A stretch of 64,000 nucleotides of DNA from Nymphaea colorata (taxonomy: Eukaryota; Streptophyta; Magnoliopsida; Nymphaeales; Nymphaeaceae), in assembly GCF_008831285.2 (NCBI RefSeq), contig NC_045140.1, positions 21,388,370 through 21,452,369 of the forward strand, read 5' to 3'. The position numbers and the translations under genes were made by a program. Under the pieces are notes generated by a model. That model was not told the origin of the DNA and searched no databases. It was given only the letters and a program-made list of their open reading frames with translations. Position 1 is the first letter of the stretch, and every line of letters begins with the position of its first letter. Below, one piece after another: positions 50,701 to 61,091 of this stretch.

Positions 50701-50887
50701 TCTTGTTGACAAAGAGTTTTTTTTTTTTTAAAAAAAAAGAGGATTTCCAAATGCATTATTGCATTTGAAACATCTACCATTTTCGGTCCTACATTTATCA
50801 TTCAAAGGAGTAGCAACCACCAAAACTGAACCGATAATGCACCTTTTATGCAATTGTCTATCCGACCAGCTATACTACGCTCGTAGA

Positions 50888-51250
50888 GATGTCAACGGAT
50901 CGGATTCAAATTAGATATTCCGTCAACTGTATCCATTTTTCGATTATTCACATATTTGGATCCAAAAATCGGATTCAAATACAACTAAAGAATAGTCATA
51001 TCCAAATTCAAATACGACTAAAGATTAGTCATATCCAAATCCGAATCCAAATTTCGAACCTAATTTTGCCAATTTTCAAAATGTAAGAGTATTAGGTATA
51101 GAATATTTGTTTAGAAATAAATCCGACCCAAATCCGTAACTGAATCCGATCAAATATTTATGTACATCCAAATCTGAATCAGCACGGACGTCATTTCTTA
51201 AATTTGAATCCAATCCGATTTCTTAAGATTTTTTTTTTTTTCCATATTGA
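50888..51250. repeat. Repetitive ATCCAAATCCGAAT-type sequence
   Basis: The words ATCCAAAT, CCGAAT and CGGATTC recur many times on both strands. A 33-bp tandem step (units at 50973 and 51006, each with AGTCATATCCAA) lies inside. It looks like a degraded member of a plant interspersed family. A shorter cluster of similar words is present near 38790-38890. Confidence 0.45.
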
Positions 51251-53628
51251 TTGGGTTGAATATCTGATTCAAATCAGATATATTGACATAGCTATGCAAT
51301 GTAGAGGCGGCAGATACACAAGAGGAAAGGGCATGGAAAACACCCAAAGGTTGAAACGCCGACTGTCCGGACGGTAGGAGTGGAAACTTGACATAACCGG
51401 ACAAGATATTGTCGATGAAAATTTTTCTATTCAAATGGGATCAAACACAACCTCCAAAGACTCCAGAACGGGAGTGGTCGGGGTGACATGGATGGATTCT
51501 CTAAGATACCGTTTGGTTTGGTTGCAAGAACAAGTGTTGAGTACGAACGGAGAGTAAAGCGGTGGCCCCAAAACGATCCGAACACAAGGTACGGAGGAGG
51601 GGCAGGCGGCCCCCCCTCTTTGTCCTCCTTCCCCTGCAGAGGGTCAGCAGGTGGGTGGGGACGGCTGCATTATGTAGGGGCACTGCCCCACGCCAACCGC
51701 CCCTTCAGCTCCCTCATCTTCAACCCGCCATTACTGCTACATACGTCGCCCTGTGGGGGAGACGAAACAGTCGCAATCCGAGAATGGATATGGTTGGGGT
51801 TGTGAGAGCCAGAGAGTTTCATATCCTGCAGAGCCCATGTGCTTCATCTTATCATGTCGTAAAGCATGTGGCATCTTCTTTTTCTTTCCATCGGAAGATG
51901 AGGGACCGGAAAACTAATTGGCAGCTGATAATTGGGCTTCAATCTCGACTTCAACAGCTTCTCCTTCGGCCGCGGCTGCCTACTGAACACCATCTCATTG
52001 CCGACCTTCTGTACTGAAATCGACATAAGATTGATGGGAGCAACAATTTCAATCTTTGTTAATTTGCTTATGTTATGTCGTTAAGATGCATCATGCTGAC
52101 AATGAAATTTCTTGAATTGAGATTGTCAGCCGTTCACACAGACGTGGCCGTGGAAATAGAGCTCCTTCTTTCTCACCAATCAAGATGGGCTAAGTTTGTG
52201 AAATGTAACTGCTAAAGCTGCAATTTATTATTTTTTTTAAGTAGCTTTGCATATCTTACCCTATATAACATTAATAATCCAGTTGGTCAAATAACAAAAG
52301 ATTTTGATAGATGTGATCGACAAAATTTATTCAACAAATTAGAACCTCTAAAGCACACGATTTTAAGTAATAAGAGAATGTCTGATGATGGGTATCAATC
52401 AACATTTGGCAGGTCAAAAATCATGATTTTGGTCCGGAAAATAAAATTCCAAACGTGTTTTAAAAGAAAATATAAGAACTCCGTTTAATCTGCTTAATTA
52501 TATCATCAGATCATTGTAGAAATTCTTTTTCTAGATTGAGACACACAATGACGCACCAAAACTTAGGTGACATTATACATTTGAGTGCAAACTCAATCTC
52601 TCATGGAGTAGATAGAACCGGCTCCGGTCGTCATGCATTCATTTTCAGGGTTTCGCCGACAGAATCATGTACTCTTGATTGCACATATCTTAATATGGGT
52701 CTGATTTTCAATCCCAATTCTCATCCTGCCAACCATGCATCACCCGATCAGTTGGCTGCAATAGAAGCTGCATCTAATGACTGAATCGTTTCCATTCACG
52801 TCTTTCTATATTAAGTTTGCTGAGGACCAGCCTTTCTGATCCAAGCTTATTTCTCGTCATAAGCAAGGGGAAATCCTGAATATAATAATTGACAGTCATC
52901 AGTAACGCACTATTTTTGGCCCAAGATTATGAACGATCATTTGAGAACATTAAATTTGCTCCTACACCTCATAATGAGATGTAAAATTGGTTCCTAAAAA
53001 AGGACAAAAGAACAACAAAAAGAGAGAGAGAGAGGGCCGACAAAGTGGCAACGCGTTAGGGAGAAAAAGGTGACAAACCCTGTGGCGGAGAATACTATTA
53101 ACACTATGTGATCTGTCCCATTGAAAGTGTAAGGTTTTTATATTTTCAGGATTCAGAAACTACCACACAAAATTTTACCATCGATGAATTTAACTTTTGT
53201 ACGTTATGTCTCCACCGTAAAAGTTTCATAACTTAAAGGTAAGTGATGCTTAGGAGGGTGCGTAAAAGTTGTGAACTGAGATGTATAATTTTTAAGCATT
53301 TCAAAATATGTAAAATTTGAAGTTTTCAAATTTTGAAGTAAAAAAGTGCAACCCATAGGAACTGCGGAGAGTATCAATGCTCAATTTCCACTTAAAAAAT
53401 GCACAAATGTTTACAGCCTTTGTAAAAATAAGAATATATATATATATAAATATGCGTTCGCCTTGCAACATATCAACAAGAGGCCTATATGCATGATTTG
53501 TTAACTCTATGCCTATACATCGGGAGAAGAATAGTTAAAGGAAACTATCCCTTTTTTTAAAATATGTTTATGTGACGTGCCCAAGTTGAACTTGGTAGGT
53601 TCATGAATGCGACATGCTTATAAGTAAC
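51251..53628. other. Gene-free stretch with a locally GC-rich block
   Basis: 51.55-51.75 kb is GC-rich and open in several frames on both strands (one plus-strand frame, 51562-52017, is 151 codons), but the text is Arg/Pro/Leu-rich and unlike any family I know. No gene is called. Confidence 0.35.
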
Positions 53629-53888
53629 TGTTGGGGAGGTCTAATTCAGCCATATGCACATTAGATAACACATATTGGGTTGTAACAAGCTACCCTTCTT
53701 ACTTAGTTGTAATGTAACTAACTCACTTTCTCATGTATATAAGCAGTCTGTAAGTAATTACAAGTGATGATGAAAATAGTAAAGAAGTAAGTGCAGAGAG
53801 AACCATTTCCATCTCTGCTAAGCTCATTTTCTTATTCCTCTTTCTTGTTGCACTCCGTTTTTACTCAGTGCTAATATGGTATGATAGT
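53629..53888 (+). mobile_element. copia-type LTR with primer-binding-site-like motif
   Basis: The LTR appears to run from TGTTGGGG (53629) to about 53876. It contains a promoter-like CATGTATATAAGCAGTC at about 53733. It is followed directly by TGGTATGATAGT (53877-53888), which matches 9 of 12 bases of TGGTATCAGAGC, the usual copia primer site complementary to initiator Met-tRNA. After about 70 bp of leader-like sequence no gag or pol is found, so only the 5' end of an element survives. Confidence 0.55.
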
Positions 53889-53959
53889 CTTGATCCTATG
53901 CAAGTGTCGTCACCAAAAATCAAGATTCTTCATCTTTATTCTTCAGCCTAGAACCAGGA

Positions 53960-54930
53960 TCCTGAGTCTGGTATGAGAGTGGGTTGGGTTCGTTACAGTG
54001 GCATCCAAGCACGGTTCAACACTCATACCGGAAGACCCACACGTTGTATATGCCTCACTTAGAGAAGTTTAGACATGTAGTAGAGATTGTGAGAGATTTT
54101 CAAGAGCTTATAAATGGGGTTGTTAAGTGGTTGGTTATCCTGATTTGTAGCATTTTTGAGTCAAAACTGAAATTGTTAAGAGGTGGGTTAAGATCATTCA
54201 AATCATGTACATGATGCTGGGTATCAGAGCACAATTTAACACTCAAACCTACGGTCCTACACATGCATATGTGCATGCCTTACGAGGTAGATTGTAATGC
54301 CTCACCCTGAGAAGTTTAGTTTTGCATTGAAGATTGTAAGAAAGTCTTATAGAAGGGGTTGTTAAATGGCTGGTTATCTTAGTTTTGTAGCTTTTTTGGG
54401 ACTAGAACCTAAGTTGTTAGGGGGCAAAAAGAGATCAGTTGGACTGAGAGCTCAAACTTGGTGTGTGAGTGGGCGGGTTTTACTGTGGTATCAAAGTTGG
54501 TTCAATACTCGGATCTGGAGTTCTACACATATAGACTTGTAACTTAAGAAAGGTGAATTGTAAATTAATATTGTAAAGAATCTTACGGGACTCATAAAGG
54601 AGATTGCCAAGTGATTGCTATCCTAGTTTGTAGCCTTTTTTGAGTTGGAACTAAGACTGTTAGGTGGCACATTGGGATCCATTAGACACAGTGGTATAAA
54701 AAATAGTTCAATAGTCAGACATGTGGTCTTACATGACAGATGTATATGCCTTACGGTGGGGTGGACTATAACATCCAACTTTCATATTGTAGTCCCACAT
54801 TAAAGATTGTGACAAATCTAGAAGGGCTTAAAATGGAAATGGGCTTGTTAAAGTGACTAGTTGTACTAGTTCTTAACCTTTGAAATCAAAGCTACTAGGT
54901 GGCAAGTTGGGATATGCCAGAGGCCCAAAC
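53960..54930 (+). mobile_element. Multimeric array of about 240-bp LTR/TRIM-like units
   Basis: Four diverged units share the anchor TTGTTAAGTGG-TTGGTTATCCTA, found at 54120, 54359, 54604 and 54845 (spacing 239, 245 and 241 bp). Each unit has a TGGTATCAGAGC-like motif: 53999 (TGGCATCCAAGC), 54219 (GGGTATCAGAGC, 11 of 12), 54486 (TGGTATCAAAGT, 10 of 12) and 54692 (TGGTATAAAAAA). The first three motifs are followed by GGTTCAA or TTTAACACTC-like text. A CTTATAAATGG TATA-like motif occurs in unit 1. No protein is encoded. The arrangement suits tandem LTR-plus-primer-site units of a TRIM-type retroelement. Confidence 0.5.
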
Positions 54931-57900
54931 TCAAAGAGCCACTATCTACAACCACCTCCAGTTTACCAAAACTTAACATGGCCGAGTCAAAACTTAAAAT
55001 TTGGGCGTAAATCCCAATGTGATTACTAGCAAGAATTGGCTAATTCACTTAAGCACGTAGGCATGTCCAAAAGAAACGGCTGGTTGGAAGCTCATACAAT
55101 ATATATATATATAAAAGGTTAGAGAATATATGTCAACGATCGATGAGTCTATCAGATTACCAAACTGAAGGTCAAGACTATCACCATAACAAACTGAAGT
55201 CAAAAAGTTATCACACGTAAGATTATTGATTAGAAGAAGTGATTATGAGTCGAGCAATATGTATCGTCCAAACCACAACTTGTCAAGCACGATATCGTAT
55301 ATTAATTCAGCAATCTATATATATATATAAGGAATGGTTCTCTCTCCCCATTTAAGTTTTCGTTTTAAAAAACAAATTTTACTACTGAACGATTGGTGAC
55401 TTTTAGAAAGAGAAAGAGGACTGCAAACTAGTTTCAGTTTAGGAAACATGTAATTTATATTTATTTGCTAGATGCAGCCTAATCCAAAGCAAAGGTACTT
55501 TCAGGATACTACCCGCTCTAGATTACGTTGGCATTATCTAAATGATGTGATAATGAGGTGCTACTGCACTTTTACAGTCTTTCTTGTTTAAGCACAGCCT
55601 GTCAGGATCTATAATTTTCTATGATCAACCACACCACCTACCGTTCACGGTTATGCATGTGATCTTGGCATCCTCCAGAAGCTAGGTGGATCCACATTTT
55701 AAATAAGAAATTACCAACAAAGAAAAAATCAATTAGCTTATGATAAGTAAAACTATATCATAGATATCAAACTCTTGGACCTTCTGCAAGTTCAGTTGCC
55801 AATTTGCCTCCTTTTACTTACCTTGATTCGTTTTATTGGGAGGAACATCTCAAATTTGCTTAATCAACGGCATACGGTTTGCTTTCTAAGCACAAGTAGA
55901 ATCAAAACAACTTTACGGCGTTAATCACAGGTCTAATGAAGAAGAATGTTAAAATGATAATTAAGCTAAATAATCTCCAGCTTGAGCACCTCCCGCAAGT
56001 GGGATGTGGGAGCGACAAAATTTTGTATGATCATGACGAGTGAGTGTCGATCACGTGCTTGGGGCGTACTCTAGGTAAGCTTTCTCTTGACGTCATTATC
56101 AAAGGAAGAAAAAAGAGAGAGAGTAGAATCCAAAGGATAAATAACGTAACTTTAAGAAGAAAGATGTGCGGCTTTGATAATTAAGCAATATATCACTGCT
56201 AGTTCGTTCCAACTTGGAGAAGGAGCATCATTTCTTATCATTTAACAGAAAGGTATTTAAAATGTAAATGTAAATTCTTCTGAAATTTTGAAAAAATAAA
56301 CTTTACACATTAATTAAGTGAAAATGAGCAACCTTGGAACTAAAAACTAGGGAAAATCCTAGCGAATTAGATCAAAACGATTGGACCTTTCTTTTTCGTT
56401 ATTTATATCTAAAAGCAATATATAACCGTAATCGCGTTATGTTTCTTACAGCAAGAACATGGAGTTTTTGAGTGATTCCTGCTAAGACCACAATACATCT
56501 CCCATCAAAAGCTTTTCTAGGGCCTGTCTGTTTGAGTACCCCAAATTATGTCTCTGAGAAAGTCTACCTCACATCTGTTGTCTCTAACATAAATTGTCTA
56601 CTGCTACTCAGATGTGATTTGTAATGATATTTTGAGATGAAAAAAATTGCAAATGGGTTTCATTGAGCATTTTTTGAGACTGGATGTCTGAGAGGTACAT
56701 CTTACTACATCTAATGATGATTAAGTAAAGGTTTGACATGCTTTTCTTGATATGGCCAAAGAGCCCAGGTTCATCAAACTAAAGATTTTTTAGTTCACTT
56801 CATTATAGGTCGAATTTAAGATGAAAGAATTTGGTTTCAAATTCATGGTTCTCAAAATACAGTATCGCCAGACGTCCCCTGAGAGCATGCTCCAAGAGAC
56901 GCGCCGATGTTTGAGACTGAGGCAGTCTCATGCTGCTCTCCGAGACAGGGCATCTGGTCGCAGCCTTTAAGGCACAACTCAAGTAAGTACGCCCTACGTG
57001 AGATGGAAGGTAGCTCGCTAGATTCTCTTTGCTCGGTGTTGTCAATCTACATTGCTGATTAGACAGACTTGGATTTGTATCCGGATGCAAGGAGGCGGTA
57101 CCATGATTTCATTTCAATCTGCGGATGTGACACTGAAAGACATTGGAATCGATTCAAAATTTCTCTGGTAAAATTTCAGGAAATGCTGACGGCCTAGACA
57201 AATTACGGAACACAATTTCCTTCACATTTTTGGCGATTCTATTCCCTCCACTTTTTTTCTTTTTCTTTTTTTTTTTTCACGGAGATGAGAAATGACGAAA
57301 GAGCGAAGGATGGGACGGAAAAATGAAATGCTGGGCGTCGGTAGGGCTAGCGGACAAACAAAATACGACAGCTTCCTCCTCAAACAGGAACAGGAAGAAG
57401 TAGTCCCTCTGGGAGCGGTGGGACGTAGCGGCGTCCCTTTGACCACCCTCATTCGCCCACTTGCGTGAATCTTCTAGAGAGCACGGAGCGGGGGAGGGAG
57501 GGGATCGTCTCTCCCCTCTGTTGATCTTGAAAGGATCGGTGACGTTTATCGGAGAAGCAAGAAACGGTGATTAGGTCTGTGCGTCGGGTCGGTCGATCGA
57601 ATCGATCTTTGGGTTCAAGTTTTACAATGTAAAAGGGCATATATTTTTAATTAATTATAATATAAGAAATCAATAAAAATAATATTTATGTCTTGTTATT
57701 TTTCAGACTAAACCTCAATAGAACTGAACCGGGTGTTAGTCGATACCTGATCGATCCACGCTTAAGAGCGTGGAAGTCGTGAATCATGACGTGAGGGGAA
57801 GAAGACCGAGGGAAAGGGAGAAGCCATCCGACACCTCGTTGCCTGAGATGAGAAAGACCACCAGGCACTGACAGTTCTCAGGGCGCACGCGTCCCAAGGC

Positions 57901-58717
57901 CGCCGGGGAAGGGGGCAATTCATCACTTAAGGTTTAGTCGCTTCGACTGGAAAATGGAGCCTAACTCCTCCGGGAACAGAGATCGGCGGCAGGCGGGAGA
58001 AAGCCGAACGAACTCAACTCCTTCACCTCCTCCCTCTCTCTGGCTAGGTCGGCAAAAGAGTACGTGGACAAACCGTATGATAACCAGGTGTGGTGTCATC
58101 CCCATATCTCTCGTCCTGAAAATTCCCGCCCCTTCCCCTTGCGCCCGTACACCTGCAACCGGAAATAGCAGGTCCACCTCCTTGACATTGACCAAAACGC
58201 CCCTATCCCGGCTCTTTCTTTCGCCCCACTAGAGCGGCGTCAGTGCTCCTCTTCTTCTTTTGGCCCCGGGCCGAAGCTGAAGAAACAAAGAATATTTCGC
58301 GAATGCGACAATTGGTACTCGCTTTGCCAATTCTTCTTCTAATGAAAGTTTGGACCATGCTCTTTTGAATCTTCAGGGTGACGCCGGACGCGAACCCTGG
58401 TCCGAGGACCCTAGCCAGGTAGGGAGTGGCGTATTTCGTCATTTTCGTTGGGAAACCGGTTGTGACTCGGCGCAGTAAAAGCGAGGACAGAACAGATTGC
58501 TTCGGCTCTCGTGACGTCAGAGTTAGCGCGCCAAATCCGTCATGGTACCGAAATGACGCAACTGCCCTTGTTTGTCTTACCATCTTCCCCCTCCCCGTAC
58601 GAGCGCAGGAGGGGGGAAATGGCCGGCACACAGATCGGCCGGGGCCGGTCTCTTTTCTTTTGATATGGACTGTCCGATTCGGGGAGGGGACTTGGGGTGT
58701 ACCAGTGGGACGGGCGC
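54931..58717. other. Gene-free stretch leading into the LOB-domain gene promoter
   Basis: 54.9-57.1 kb is AT-rich with short (AT) runs near 55102 and 55317. From about 57.2 kb composition becomes GC-rich with many short overlapping frames that read as low complexity. The last kilobase is the presumed promoter of the LOB-domain gene. Confidence 0.4.
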
Positions 58718-58725
58718 TATAAATA
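58718..58725 (+). promoter_or_regulatory. TATA box of the LOB-domain gene
   Basis: TATAAATA within GGGCGCTATAAATAGCAGG, in GC-rich surroundings and on the coding strand. Transcription would start about 30 bp downstream, near 58750, giving a leader of about 1.5 kb of genomic sequence up to the conserved coding region. Confidence 0.7.
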
Positions 58726-58860
58726 GCAGGTTCAGACTCGGCCCCTCTGCTGCTGCTGTTGCGGTGCTAACGCCGGGCTAAGGATACGTCAACTCGGTTG
58801 AAGAGAGCGAGAGAGGGCGACTGGGCGTAGGAGAAGAAGAACGCGAAGAAGAGGAATCGG

Positions 58861-58885
58861 GAAGAGAGAGAGAGAGAGAGAGAGA
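58861..58885 (+). repeat. (GA)n run in the LOB-domain gene leader
   Basis: About twelve GA repeats lie 135 bp downstream of the TATA box, so in the transcribed leader. GA repeats of this kind are targets of plant BASIC PENTACYSTEINE (GAGA-binding) proteins; binding here is inferred only. Confidence 0.8.
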
Positions 58886-59528
58886 ATCACTCGAGCAAGA
58901 ACTAAGAAAGAAGCAGACGAGCGTTTGGCAGATTGTTGAAAGGTCTCGAGATCATGCTTTAGATTAGAGAGACAGAGCTCCTTCTTCTCATCTCGTACGA
59001 AGCTTTTCCTTTTCTTTTATTCCATTCAGCGTTGGCGTTTTTTTTATCGTTTCTCTCTCTTTTTCTCTATTTTATTCGATTTTCCCTGACCGAATTTCGA
59101 TGGCAGGCCAGAGCCGATTGATGGTCATTTCTTCCTATGTAGGCTGTACGAGCTTTGTCTCCTGGATAAGCGCGGTCAAGCTCTCGAGCAATCGAGGCGA
59201 GAGGCGGATCTCGAGGGCGGAAGAACACCGCCAGTGCACGTCGTTCCAGGCGAGAGAAGCGAGTCGAGACGGTTCGGAGGTGAACCGATCGGCGATTCAA
59301 GGGCGAAGAGTTTCTCCCGTTGATGAGGTAGGAAGAACCAGCAAAGAAGAAGAGGAACGTCCGGGACTCGGATGATCAATCAGAGGCGCATCTTCCACAA
59401 GTGACGGAACCGCAGTCGTTCTTTTACATTTGTGTTGCACTGATTTTCCTTCTACTGAGTAAAATATTTTGAGAGTGAAAGAGAGAGAGAAAAAGAAACT
59501 GATCTTCCTTCTGCTCAGGTAGATCTTT

Positions 59529-59575
<47 letters not shown>

Positions 59576-59581
59576 GAGAGA
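59529..59581 (+). repeat. (TG)n-(GA)n compound microsatellite in the leader
   Basis: A TG run (59529-59544) passes directly into a GA run with one interruption (to about 59581). It lies in the same leader as the (GA)n at 58861. A candidate splice donor, CAG|GTAGATC, lies just before it (about 59518). Confidence 0.8.
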
Positions 59582-60317
59582 AGAAGAACAAGATAGAGTT
59601 TGATAAATAGATACTTTGTGTAGAGTCTTGACTGCTCGATTCTTTCTTAGAAGAAGAAGAAGAAGAAGATGGAGGAGGAGGTGACGTTTGAGAACTAGAT
59701 GCTCCGTGTGGAGTCTGAACTACTCAAGTCCTTTCTTTTTCCTCCCTTGCAAAAATCTTAATTAAACAAGCAAAATTAAAAGATCGGGAACTCTGCGTTC
59801 GTCTGATAGATTTTCCCGCTCGCAATTGCTTCGCCGCTTGACTGAGTGGTCAAGTGAATTGATCTACGGAGCTCACTTATCAGGAGAAAGCTTTCCGTCA
59901 CTTGAAGAAGGCACAGAGTCCCCGGCGAGGCAGCGGATCGAATCACAGAAGGGTTTGAGAATTCGGGAGAGAGAATCTGGCATTCCTTCTTTCCATGCTC
60001 GGTACAATCTCGTCGTCAGTGCTTTCTTTTCTCTTCTACGGTCCACTTCTTCTCTCTTTTTTCTTCCTTCCTTTTCCCCTTTTTCTCTTCAGTTCTAGGG
60101 ATGCACTCGTGAAAAAGAAATCTCCAAGATTTGACCCCGTAACCGACTCTGAACTGTCAATCGCCTCTGATCGTTCACTTTCCAAAATTCAGAACCGAAC
60201 AGTAGCTTTTTTTTTATGCCCCATGGTAGAAAGAGAAGGCTATGATGTGAACGACTTTTCGAGATCCAACTCATTTCTCCATCTTACTTTTCCTTTCCTT
60301 TGTATGTATTAACAGCG

Positions 60318-61091
60318 ATATCGTCTTCGAGTTCCCCCTGTGCGGCGTGCAAGTTTTTGAGGCGTAAATGCACGCCGGAATGCATCTTTGCTCCTTACTT
60401 CCCGCCCGATAATCCCCAGAAGTTCGCCAATGTCCACAAGGTGTTCGGCGCGAGCAATGTCAGCAAGCTGCTCAACGAGCTCCATCCAAGCCAGCGGGAG
60501 GACGCTGTCAATTCCCTTGCCTACGAAGCTGAGGCTCGGCTCAGTGACCCCGTCTATGGGTGTGTCGGGATAATCTCGTTGCTCCAGCATCAGCTCAAAC
60601 AGCTCCAGATTGACCTCGCTGCCGCAAGAACGGAGCTCTCCCGTTACACGGCTGCCACTGGCATGACGGGCCCTCTTCCAGCATCCATCTTCCAAGCAGC
60701 AGCTATGGCGGCGCACCAGCAGCAGCAATACTACCATCAAAACATAACTGGGACGGGATCTCTGCGGATTGGGGTGGGTTTTGCTCCCTCGTCGAGAGAG
60801 CAGTTGTACAGGGACCAACAGCATATTCTAGAGTCTCAACAGATGGCCGCAGCTGCTGCAGCATTGGTGGCTGCTAGAGAACAGCAAGAGATGACGAGAA
60901 ACTATGATAATAGCGAAATCGCAAGGTTCAGAAACTCAGGAAACGAACACGGCATCAGTGGAGGAGGAAGTGGTGGTGGTGGTGGTGGTGGTGGAGTGGG
61001 GTTCAACCATTTGGCTCTGTCGTCACCACCGTCATCTGGGTATATGAATCAGTTTCCGGCTGAGCAGCGGACGAGAGGAGGCGAGGAGTAG
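60318..61091 (+). CDS. LOB-domain (AS2/LBD6-like) transcription factor; start codon unresolved
   Basis: The frame from the conserved N-terminus to TAG (61089-61091) encodes about 257 residues. The LOB domain is complete: the Cys block CAACKFLRRKCTPEC (CX2CX6CX3C), the GAS block KVFGASNVSKLLNELHPSQ, EDAVNSLAYEAEARLSDPVYGCVG, and the leucine-zipper-like IISLLQHQLKQLQIDLAAARTEL. The last two are nearly identical to what I know of ASYMMETRIC LEAVES2, placing it in class I near AS2. The C-terminal part has poly-Gln, poly-Ala and poly-Gly tracts. AS2 represses KNOX and abaxial genes with AS1 in leaf primordia. No ATG stands at the usual position: the codons are GCG ATA TCG TCT TCG, where relatives read M(A)SSSS. 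A splice acceptor (AACAG, ending 60315) lies 2 bp upstream of GCG ATA. The start is therefore either in an upstream exon or lost. One frame-compatible option is ATG CTC G at 59995-60001, spliced through a GTACAA donor to CG ATA. Confidence 0.9.
   Translation: MSSSSSPCAACKFLRRKCTPECIFAPYFPPDNPQKFANVHKVFGASNVSKLLNELHPSQREDAVNSLAYEAEARLSDPVYGCVGIISLLQHQLKQLQIDLAAARTELSRYTAATGMTGPLPASIFQAAAMAAHQQQQYYHQNITGTGSLRIGVGFAPSSREQLYRDQQHILESQQMAAAAAALVAAREQQEMTRNYDNSEIARFRNSGNEHGISGGGSGGGGGGGGVGFNHLALSSPPSSGYMNQFPAEQRTRGGEE

Noticed and set aside
51562-52017. 151-codon plus-strand open frame in a GC-rich block
   Set aside because: Arg/Pro/Leu-rich text; several frames on both strands are open at once, as expected from composition.
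52548-52784. Open frame with FNPN reminiscent of Cu/Zn superoxide dismutase
   Set aside because: Only four residues agree. The metal-binding His pattern of SOD is missing.
60309-60824. 171-codon open frame antisense to the LOB-domain gene
   Set aside because: It mirrors the conserved LOB coding strand, whose codon bias keeps the antisense frame open. It has no independent family match.
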